A stretch of 64,000 bases of DNA from Sphingomonas oligoaromativorans (GTDB lineage Bacteria > Pseudomonadota > Alphaproteobacteria > Sphingomonadales > Sphingomonadaceae). Position numbers and translations under genes: made by a program. The stretch's first letter is position 1. Each line of letters opens with the position of its first letter. The stretch spans positions 372,001-436,000 of the forward strand of contig NZ_JAASQK010000001.1 in the NCBI RefSeq assembly GCF_011762195.1, written 5' to 3'. Shown here one piece after another: positions 57,358-64,000 of this stretch. The notes under the pieces are model-generated. The model was not told where the DNA came from, ran no database searches, and was given only the letters and a program-made list of their open reading frames with translations.

Positions 57358-57621
57358 TCAGTGGATCGAGATATAATCGAGCTTCTGCATGGTGCGCATC
57401 AGCGGCCCGTCGAAGGCGGCCGGCACCGGCTCCTTGCCCATCGCCCAGGCCATGATGTCGACATCCTCCTGCTCGATCAGCCGCTCGAACCAGGCGATCT
57501 CCTCGTCCGACCACTCGGCCGCATAGCGATCGAACAGCCCGCCGATCATGTAATCCGCCTCGCGCGTGCCGCGATGCCAGGCGCGGAAGCCGAGGCGCTT
57601 CAGGTGATGCTCGCGATCCAA
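57358..57621 (-). CDS. sdhE: FAD assembly factor SdhE
   Basis: Helps attach FAD to succinate dehydrogenase and related flavoproteins. 87 residues from a TTG at 57621 with GGAG 7 bases upstream; no ATG or GTG fits. The RGxxE motif is present as WHRGTREADYMIGGLFDRYA, followed by the family pattern EEIAWFERLIEQEDVDIMAWAMG. It lies between mfd (8 bp away, same strand) and divergent recG, the usual alphaproteobacterial arrangement. Confidence 0.92.
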   Translation of the reverse strand: MDREHHLKRLGFRAWHRGTREADYMIGGLFDRYAAEWSDEEIAWFERLIEQEDVDIMAWAMGKEPVPAAFDGPLMRTMQKLDYISIH

Positions 57622-57695
57622 AGGGAGGCTCCAACGTCAAAATGGCGGCCAAGCGCTGGTCGCGCGCGTCGGCTGTGATACAGGCCCATCTAGTC

Positions 57696-59759
57696 ATGCG
57701 ACCCGAAATCCTCAATCCGCTCTTCGCCGAAACCGAAGCCCTCAAGGGCGTGGGCACCGCGCTCGCCAAGCCGCTGGCGAAGCTGGGGCTGACGCGCGGG
57801 ATCGATCTGCTGTTCCATCTGCCGACCGGCGTGGTCGAGCGGCGGCGGATCGAGCGGCTGGACCCGGCCGATGCAGGGCGCGGCGTGATCGTGACGCTGA
57901 CGGCGACCGAATATCGCGGTTCCTCCTCTCCGCGCGGGCCGTTCCGGGTGCGGGCGGTGGACGGGGAAGGGAATGCCGTCAGCCTCGTCTATTTCGGCAA
58001 TGCCTCGGGCTGGGCGCGCAAGCAGTTCCCGCTGAACGAGCCGCGAGTCGTGGCGGGGCGGCTCGATCTCTATGGGGAGACGCTCCAGATCGTGCATCCC
58101 GATCAGGTCGTGCCGCCGGAAGAGGCGGGCGAGATCGTCGAGCGCGAGCCGGTCTATCCGCTGTCAGCGGGGATCACCTCGCGCCGCATCGCCCAGCTTG
58201 TCGCGCAGGCGCTGGAGCGCGTGCCGGCGCTGCCCGAGTGGATCGAGCCGAGCTTGCTCTCCGCGCGCGGCTGGCCGGGCTTCATGGAGGCGCTGGAGCA
58301 CGCGCACGGCAACCCGCAGGACGCCAAGGCGCGCGAGCGGCTCGCTTATGACGAGGTGTTCGCCAACCAACTCGCGCTGATGCTGGTGCGGGCGTCGACG
58401 CGGCGGCGCAAGGGCTGGGCGCTGCTCGGCGACGGGCGGCTGCGCGCCAAGCTCGACCTGCCCTACAAGCCCACCGGCGCGCAGGCCCGCGCCATCGCCG
58501 AGATCGAGGGCGACATGCAACAGGAGACGCCGATGCTGCGCCTGCTTCAGGGCGATGTCGGCTCGGGCAAGACGCTGGTCGCCACCATGTCCTTGATCGC
58601 GGCGGTGGAAGCGGGGGCGCAGGGCGCGCTGCTGGCGCCGACCGAAATCCTCGCCCGCCAGCATTTCGCGACGCTGCAACGCCAGCTTTCGCCGCTCGGC
58701 CTCAATGTCGCGATCCTGACGGGGCGTGAGAAGGGGCGCGCGCGGGAGTCCACATTGATGGGTCTCGCGGATGGATCGATCCATATCCTCGTCGGCACGC
58801 ACGCGATCTTTCAGGAGGCCGTCACCTACAAGGAACTCGGCCTCGTCGTGGTGGACGAGCAGCACCGCTTTGGCGTCGCCCAGCGGTTGATGCTGGCGGG
58901 CAAGGCGGATCGCCCGCCGCACATGCTGGTGATGACCGCGACGCCGATTCCGCGCACGCTGACGCTTGCCCAATATGGCGAGATGGACGTCAGCCGCCTC
59001 GACGAGATGCCGCCCGGCCGCCAGCCGATCGAGACCAAGGTGATCGCGATCGAGCGGATGGACGAGGTGGTCGCGGGCGTCGGCCGCCATATCGCGGGCG
59101 GGGGGCAGGCCTATTGGGTGTGCCCGCTGGTCGAGGAGAGCGAGACCGGCGACGATGCCGCCGCAGAGGCGCGCGCGGCGGCGCTGCGCGAGATGTTCGG
59201 GGAGAAAGTCGGCCTCGTCCACGGCCGGATGAAGGGGCCGGAGAAGGATGCCGTGATGGCGGCCTTCCAGCGCAACGAGGTGGCGGTGCTGGTCGCCACC
59301 ACCGTCATCGAAGTGGGCGTGGACGTGCCCAATGCCGCGCTGATCGTGATCGAGGGGGCGGAGCGCTTCGGCCTCGCCCAGCTCCACCAGCTTCGCGGCC
59401 GGGTCGGGCGGGGCACGGCGCATTCGGTGTGCCTGCTGCTGCGCGGGAGCGCGCTCAGCGAGACGTCACGGGCGCGGCTGGCGCTGATGCGCGATACCAA
59501 CGACGGCTTCCTGATCGCGGAGGAGGATTTGCGGCTGCGCGGTGGCGGCGAGATTCTCGGCACGCGCCAGTCTGGCGAGCAGGGCGCGCGGCTGGCCGAT
59601 GCCCAGCAGACGGCGGCGCTGATCCCGACCGCGCACGATGACGCGCGGTTGCTGACGGATCGTGACGGTGGTCTGGAAGCGCCACGCGGACAGGCGGCGC
59701 GGATATTGCTCTATCTGTTCGAACGCGATGCGGCGGTGGGCCTTCTCCGGGCCGGTTAG
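57696..59759 (+). CDS. recG: ATP-dependent DNA helicase RecG
   Basis: Remodels stalled replication forks and Holliday junctions. 687 residues from the ATG at 57696 (MRPEILNPLFAETEALKGVG, the family start); an ATG at 57642 would add 18 unconserved residues. Wedge/OB domain (about 45-150), then helicase motifs: LLQGDVGSGKTLVA (Walker A), VVDEQHRFGVAQR (DExH), MTATPIPRTLTLAQYGEMD, TTVIEVGVDVPNA and QLRGRVGRG. It ends on overlapping stops with the convergent PilZ gene (TTAG). Confidence 0.97.
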   Translation: MRPEILNPLFAETEALKGVGTALAKPLAKLGLTRGIDLLFHLPTGVVERRRIERLDPADAGRGVIVTLTATEYRGSSSPRGPFRVRAVDGEGNAVSLVYFGNASGWARKQFPLNEPRVVAGRLDLYGETLQIVHPDQVVPPEEAGEIVEREPVYPLSAGITSRRIAQLVAQALERVPALPEWIEPSLLSARGWPGFMEALEHAHGNPQDAKARERLAYDEVFANQLALMLVRASTRRRKGWALLGDGRLRAKLDLPYKPTGAQARAIAEIEGDMQQETPMLRLLQGDVGSGKTLVATMSLIAAVEAGAQGALLAPTEILARQHFATLQRQLSPLGLNVAILTGREKGRARESTLMGLADGSIHILVGTHAIFQEAVTYKELGLVVVDEQHRFGVAQRLMLAGKADRPPHMLVMTATPIPRTLTLAQYGEMDVSRLDEMPPGRQPIETKVIAIERMDEVVAGVGRHIAGGGQAYWVCPLVEESETGDDAAAEARAAALREMFGEKVGLVHGRMKGPEKDAVMAAFQRNEVAVLVATTVIEVGVDVPNAALIVIEGAERFGLAQLHQLRGRVGRGTAHSVCLLLRGSALSETSRARLALMRDTNDGFLIAEEDLRLRGGGEILGTRQSGEQGARLADAQQTAALIPTAHDDARLLTDRDGGLEAPRGQAARILLYLFERDAAVGLLRAG

Positions 59760-60118
59760 AACTCGTTCCAGGCCGGCTTGTCGTTGGGGGCGTTGGCCAG
59801 CATCTTCGGATAGAGCGTGTCGTTGATCGGCGCGATGAACTCGCCGCCGACGCGCCCGCCCAGCGACCAGACCACCCGCGCCGGGGTCATGCCCACGACG
59901 GGCAGCTTCAACGCGATCAGGTCGCCCGGCTGGAGCGTCGCGGACGTGCGCGACATGAAGCCATAAGGCGAGATGTCCACCACCAGCGCCGTCTCACGCG
60001 CGCCTGACGGCCCGTCGAGCGGCGCGCGGAAGGAGACGACGTCGCGTGGCGCGCGGCGGCTTTCGATGATGAACGGTGCCGTAGCCATGCGGAAACCCTT
60101 CGGAAGGTGCGCGGCCAT
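59756..60118 (-). CDS. PilZ-domain protein
   Basis: About 120 residues from the ATG at 60118, which has AGGAGG 10 bases upstream; an ATG at 60088 (GAAGG 8 bases upstream) gives 110. PilZ signature for cyclic-di-GMP: ESRRAPRD (RxxxR-like) near the start and VDISPYGFMSR (DxSxxG). LPVVGMTPARVVWSLGGRVGGEF is the usual barrel end. It has no effector domain, so it would act by protein contact. Stop codons overlap with recG. Confidence 0.85.
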   Translation of the reverse strand: MAAHLPKGFRMATAPFIIESRRAPRDVVSFRAPLDGPSGARETALVVDISPYGFMSRTSATLQPGDLIALKLPVVGMTPARVVWSLGGRVGGEFIAPINDTLYPKMLANAPNDKPAWNEF

Positions 60119-60198
60119 TGTCCGCCCGCCTCCTAAAGAGATCCTCAATCATCAGACTTAATAACCGTTCACCATCTTCGCTTCGTCGCGTCCGGGCC

Positions 60199-61431
60199 TC
60201 AGCGCAGGAGGATGCCGTGGCGCTTCTTGCCGAGGCTGATCTTCACCGGCACGTCCTCGAGAACGATCTCGAAAGTCGGATCGGTGATGGCGAGATCGTT
60301 GAGGCGCACCGCGCCTTCGCCGATCTTGCGCCGGGCCTCGCCGTTGGAGGCGGCGAAGCCCATCACGGTCAGCGCCTGCACGATCGGGATGCGGCCGCCA
60401 TCGACACGGAGCGTCGGCAGCGAATCGCCGGCGGCACCCTCCTCGAAGGTGCGCCGCGCCGTCTCGGCGGCCTCGACCGCGGCGTCGGGGCCATGGGCCA
60501 TCGCGGTGGCGGCGTCGGCGAGGGCCTTCTTCGCCTCGTTGATCTCGGCGCCCTGGAGCGCCTCCAGCCGCACGACATCGTCCATCGAGAGATCGGTGAA
60601 CAGGCGCAGGAAGCGGCCGACATCGGCATCCTGCGTGTTCCGCCAGAACTGCCAGTAATCATAGGGCGGCAGCGCATCGGCGTTGAGCCAGACGGCGCCC
60701 TTGGCGGTCTTGCCCATCTTGCCGCCGTCGGCCGTGGTGATGAGCGGGGAGGTCAGGCCGAACACCTGCTCGCCGGCCACGCGGCGGGTCAGCTCGATGC
60801 CGTTGACGATATTGCCCCACTGATCCGAGCCGCCCATCTGGAGGCGGCAGCCGGCGCGGCGGGACAGCTCCAGGAAGTCATAGCCCTGGAGGATCATGTA
60901 GTTGAACTCGAGGAAGCTCAGCGACTGCTCGCGATCGAGGCGCAGCTTCACCGAATCGAAGCTCAGCATCCGGTTGATCGAGAAATGCTGGCCGATGTCC
61001 CGCAGGAAGGGGATGTATTCGAGCTTGTCGAGCCACTCGGCATTGTCGACCATCACGGCGTCGGTCGGGCCGTCGCCGAAGGTCAGGAAGCGGGAGAAGA
61101 CGCGCTTGATGGAGGCGATGTTCTCCGCGATCGTATCGACCGTCATCAGCTTGCGGGCTTCGTCCTTGAAGCTCGGATCGCCGATTTTGCCGGTGCCGCC
61201 GCCCATCAGCACGATCGGCTTGTGGCCGGCCTGCTGCATCCGGCGCAGCATCATGATCTGGACGAGGCTGCCGACATGCAGCGAAGGCGCGGTCGGATCG
61301 AAGCCGATATAGCCCCGCACGATCTGGCGCATCGCGAGGTCGTCCAGCCCTTCGGCATCGGTGACCTGGTGGATATAGCCGCGCGCGTCGAGTAGGCGCA
61401 GCAGATCGGATTTGTAGCTCGTCGTCGTCAT
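60199..61431 (-). CDS. tyrS: Tyrosyl-tRNA synthetase
   Basis: Class I synthetase charging tRNA-Tyr. 410 residues, TyrRS long bacterial type. [22 protein letters not shown] carries the HIGH-like [17 protein letters not shown] binds tyrosine/[15 protein letters not shown] is the KMSKS loop. The C-terminal S4 RNA-binding domain is at about 340-408. Starts [22 protein letters not shown] at 61431, 33 bp from the divergent anmK start. Confidence 0.97.
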   Translation of the reverse strand: MTTTSYKSDLLRLLDARGYIHQVTDAEGLDDLAMRQIVRGYIGFDPTAPSLHVGSLVQIMMLRRMQQAGHKPIVLMGGGTGKIGDPSFKDEARKLMTVDTIAENIASIKRVFSRFLTFGDGPTDAVMVDNAEWLDKLEYIPFLRDIGQHFSINRMLSFDSVKLRLDREQSLSFLEFNYMILQGYDFLELSRRAGCRLQMGGSDQWGNIVNGIELTRRVAGEQVFGLTSPLITTADGGKMGKTAKGAVWLNADALPPYDYWQFWRNTQDADVGRFLRLFTDLSMDDVVRLEALQGAEINEAKKALADAATAMAHGPDAAVEAAETARRTFEEGAAGDSLPTLRVDGGRIPIVQALTVMGFAASNGEARRKIGEGAVRLNDLAITDPTFEIVLEDVPVKISLGKKRHGILLR

Positions 61432-61464
61432 GGCGGGCGGGTGCGTAGCACAAGGGGGATGCGG

Positions 61465-62565
61465 ATGGGTAGCGACGCGATGCTGGCAATCGGCCTGATG
61501 TCGGGCACGTCACTCGACGGCATCGACGCCGCGCTGATCGAGACGGACGGGGAGGGCCATGTCCGGCCGATCGCCTTCCGCTCCGAGCCCTATTCGCAGC
61601 AGGCGCGGCAGCAGCTTCAGGAGGCGACCGCGCTGGCGCTCACCTATGAGAAACCGCGCCTCAGCCCGGAGATCGCGGCGGCGACCGAGATGCTCAACCG
61701 TCGACACCTTCTGGCTATCCACCAACTGGTCGCGACCGCCGGCATCCCGCTCGATCATGTGAAGGTGGTGGGCTTCCACGGCCAGACCGTCGCGCACCGA
61801 CCCCCGCAGGGCTGGACCTGGCAGATCGGCGACGGCCCGGCGTTGGCGGCGGCGCTGAAGGTGCCGGTGGTGGCGGATTTCCGCTCGGCGGACGTGGCGG
61901 CGGGCGGGCAGGGAGCGCCGCTGCTCCCGGTTTATCACCGGGCGCTGGCTTCCGGTGCGCAATTGCCGCTGGCGGTGCTGAACCTGGGCGGTGTCGGCAA
62001 TATCACCTTTATCGGCCGCGATGGCGAGCTGATCGCCTTCGACACCGGCCCGGCCAACGGCCTCGTCGACGACTGGATGGCCGCCGAGACGGGCAAGACC
62101 TTCGACGAGGGGGGCGCCTTCGCGGCCACCGGAGAGGTTCATCGACAGGTTCTGGCGGCGATGCTCGACAATCCGTGGTTCGATCTCGCGCCGCCCAAGT
62201 CGCTCGACCGGGCGGACTTCACCATGGCCCCCGCGCGCGGCCTGCTGCCGGCGGACGGAGCGGCGACGCTCACCGCCTTCACCGCCGCGACGGTGGCGCT
62301 GGCGCTCAACCATCTGCCCGAGCGGCCGGTGCGGATGATCGTCGCCGGTGGCGGGCGTCACAACGCCACGATGATGGCGATGCTGGCCGACGCCTGCGAA
62401 ATCCCGGTCGAGCCGATCGAGGCGCTCGGCCAGAATGGCGACGCGACCGAGGCGGAAGGCTTTGCCTATATGGCGGTACGCAGCCTGAAGGGCTTGCCGA
62501 TCAGCTTCCCAGGGACCACGGGTGTCGCTCAGCCATTGACGGGGGGGCGCCTGTGCCTGCCCTGA
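61465..62565 (+). CDS. anmK: Anhydro-N-acetylmuramic acid kinase
   Basis: Phosphorylates 1,6-anhydro-MurNAc in peptidoglycan recycling. 366 residues from the ATG at 61465, chosen because AGGGGG ends 6 bases upstream; ATG at 61459 would overlap that site. Motifs: [76 protein letters not shown] and [12 protein letters not shown]. Divergence from tyrS is a common bacterial arrangement. Confidence 0.95.
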   Translation: MGSDAMLAIGLMSGTSLDGIDAALIETDGEGHVRPIAFRSEPYSQQARQQLQEATALALTYEKPRLSPEIAAATEMLNRRHLLAIHQLVATAGIPLDHVKVVGFHGQTVAHRPPQGWTWQIGDGPALAAALKVPVVADFRSADVAAGGQGAPLLPVYHRALASGAQLPLAVLNLGGVGNITFIGRDGELIAFDTGPANGLVDDWMAAETGKTFDEGGAFAATGEVHRQVLAAMLDNPWFDLAPPKSLDRADFTMAPARGLLPADGAATLTAFTAATVALALNHLPERPVRMIVAGGGRHNATMMAMLADACEIPVEPIEALGQNGDATEAEGFAYMAVRSLKGLPISFPGTTGVAQPLTGGRLCLP

Positions 62566-62579
62566 ATCCGGGAGCATCC

Positions 62580-62906
62580 ATGCGTCACCGCCTTGCCCTT
62601 CTGCCTCTGCTGGCGCCCGCGACCGCCCTGTTGTCCGCACCGGCCACGGCCTCGTCGACGGCGGCCTGGACGGCGGGGGAGAGCGCGGCGCGCAACGCCT
62701 GCGTCAAGGCGAGCGGGCTGAACGACGCCGCGGCCTCCGCGCCCGTGCATTTCAGCGATCGCACCGCGCAGGACGTGATCCTCGTGACCGGCCGCTATCC
62801 GCAGAAGTTCATGAAGGGCAAGCCGGGCACCATGCTGTGCCTCTACGATCGCCGCGCGAAGAAGGCGGAGACGCAGGAAGCGGGCGCCTGGGCGCGCAAG
62901 CGCTGA
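62580..62906 (+). CDS. Small secreted protein of unknown function
   Basis: 108 residues from the ATG at 62580 (GGGAGC upstream), 14 bp after anmK. Signal peptide MRHRLALLPLLAPATALLSAPATA (cleavage near residue 24). The mature part (about 84 residues) has two Cys (NACVKASG and TMLCLYDRR) that could form a disulphide, and a beta-strand-like VILVTGRYPQ segment. Likely periplasmic and cotranscribed with anmK. No named family recognised. Confidence 0.7.
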   Translation: MRHRLALLPLLAPATALLSAPATASSTAAWTAGESAARNACVKASGLNDAAASAPVHFSDRTAQDVILVTGRYPQKFMKGKPGTMLCLYDRRAKKAETQEAGAWARKR

Positions 62907-62909
62907 CGC

Positions 62910-63578
62910 TCAGGCGTCGCGGCGCGCGGAGTGGCGGGTTTCGAGCAGATCCCACAGCCCGCGATGCTGGATGAGCAATTGCTGCGCGCCGAACAGGATG
63001 GCGCGTTCGATGCCGGGCGTCTCGGCCGCCCGCGTGGCGACGTCGAGCGCCTCCTGAAGGCCTGGCAGGTCAAGCGGCGGCGGCTGGAGGTCGAATCGCT
63101 CGGCCGCCGCATCCAGCACGCGGCGGATCGGCCGCCAGTCGAGCGTGAGCGCCAGCGTCGCGCCGAGCGCTGTGCCGTTGCGATCGGACTGGGCGAGGGT
63201 GGCGAGCGCATGGGTCTGCCCTGAGACCGCCGCCTCGCTCTGCGCCTGCCCCAGCGTGCTCGGCAGCGGGCCGACCACGACGGCAAGCTTGGTGAGCAGC
63301 GTCCGCTCGGCCGAGAAACCGGCGGTGACGTGGGAGATCCATGTTCGCGCGGCGGGGTGGACGATGCGATGCGCGGCATGATCGGCGACGCCCGGATGGC
63401 GGCCGTGCAGCATGGTCAGAAAATGCGCCGCGTCAGCCAGATTGCGCGCGCCGTCGGCACCCGTCAGCAGATCGGGCGAGCCGCAATAGGGATGCTGGGC
63501 GCTGCCCTCGGCGGACAGCAGCGCAGACAGACGCGCGCCTACGCCTTCAGGCTTCTCGCTCCTCGCTGTCGCCGTCAT
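62910..63578 (-). CDS. Uncharacterised helical protein
   Basis: About 222 residues from the ATG at 63578 (an ATG at 63602 would add eight). Mostly helical, with no signal peptide or membrane helix. Recognisable blocks are NLADAAHFLTMLHGRHPGVADHA (two His), RTWISHVTAGFSAERTLLTKLAVVVGPLPSTLGQ and HALATLAQSDRNGTALGATLAL. Regular helices with His/Glu are reminiscent of four-helix carriers, but I cannot assign a family. It lies just downstream of rpoD on the same strand as rpoD's neighbour and converges with the secreted protein gene. Probably a conserved sphingomonad protein. Confidence 0.65.
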   Translation of the reverse strand: MTATARSEKPEGVGARLSALLSAEGSAQHPYCGSPDLLTGADGARNLADAAHFLTMLHGRHPGVADHAAHRIVHPAARTWISHVTAGFSAERTLLTKLAVVVGPLPSTLGQAQSEAAVSGQTHALATLAQSDRNGTALGATLALTLDWRPIRRVLDAAAERFDLQPPPLDLPGLQEALDVATRAAETPGIERAILFGAQQLLIQHRGLWDLLETRHSARRDA

Positions 63579-63732
63579 CAACCCACTCCGCTCGTCCTCC
63601 ACGCGGGCCGGTCGCCGCGCTTGCGAACAGGGAATAGACCAAAGGCGTAAATGCGCGGTTTATGATGTCGAATTGACGGAAAGCGCTGCATTTGCGGGGG
63701 TTTTGCGTCGGAATGCGCTCCACCCGAAACGA

Positions 63733-63760
63733 AAACGGGCAGGAATGACCCTGCCCGTTT
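63733..63760 (-). terminator. Rho-independent terminator of rpoD
   Basis: AAACGGGCAGG (63733-63743) pairs with CCTGCCCGTTT (63750-63760) around a 6-base loop; on the minus strand TTTTCGTTT follows. It lies 5 bp after the rpoD stop. Confidence 0.85.
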
Positions 63761-63765
63761 GTGTC

Positions 63766-64000
<235 letters not shown>

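Overview
The window is about 67% G+C, densely coded and looks like ordinary chromosome of a Sphingomonas-like alphaproteobacterium (Sphingomonadales). Evidence for this is the set of protein types (RNase J next to a DUF1467 protein, short ProS without the bacterial insertion domain, adjacent LolC/LolD, ScfR-type regulator beside pccB, SdhE between mfd and recG), the alphaproteobacterial SOS box GTTC-N7-GTTC before lexA, and small proteins of sphingomonad style. I see no rRNA, tRNA, CRISPR array, insertion sequence, prophage or integrase.

Layout. 1-8.6 kb: 3' end of rnj, a DUF1467 membrane protein, a long membrane-anchored coiled-coil protein (candidate TipN-like polarity factor), a nucleotidyltransferase-like/CDP-alcohol-transferase-like fusion, a small Cys-rich protein and a DUF2336-like protein coupled to a histidine kinase. 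8.6-11.5 kb: gltA and gltX. 11.5-13.7 kb: comEC. 13.7-23.5 kb, minus strand: a tightly overlapped run ppiD-trpE, a soluble chemoreceptor-like gene, then trpG-trpD-trpC-moaC-moeA and lexA, i.e. tryptophan and molybdenum-cofactor synthesis with the SOS repressor. 23.6-27.2 kb: tpiA, secG, pyrG. 27.2-31.3 kb: two tiny genes, a structured intergenic stretch, proS, lolC, lolD.

31.4-36.5 kb is the most accessory part: a MarR-GNAT fusion, an OprB-like porin, an alpha-ketoglutarate-semialdehyde dehydrogenase with a LacI-type operator before it, and a TetR regulator divergent from an unknown gene across a palindrome. 36.5-48.9 kb is a propionyl-CoA/branched-chain amino acid module: an ScfR-family regulator divergent from pccB, a small membrane protein, thiolase, methylmalonyl-CoA epimerase, methylmalonyl-CoA mutase, bioB (biotin for the carboxylase), pccA, then wecB and 3-hydroxyisobutyryl-CoA hydrolase. 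Together these would turn valine, isoleucine or odd-chain acyl units into succinyl-CoA. 48.9-64 kb: a His-rich secreted peptide, rnr, an AI-2E-type exporter, a 59-residue DUF1508 protein, dcd, mfd-sdhE-recG, a PilZ protein, tyrS/anmK, two uncharacterised genes and the 3' end of rpoD.

Five intergenic gaps (1.9, 29.3, 44.5, 46.6, 53.7 kb) carry copies of one dispersed palindromic repeat with GTCATCC...GG(A/G)TGAC ends. Several regulatory palindromes and three small genes missed by length cut-offs are also recorded. I found no convincing new multi-gene defence or mobile system; the items most worth following are regulatory sites and unusual domain combinations.
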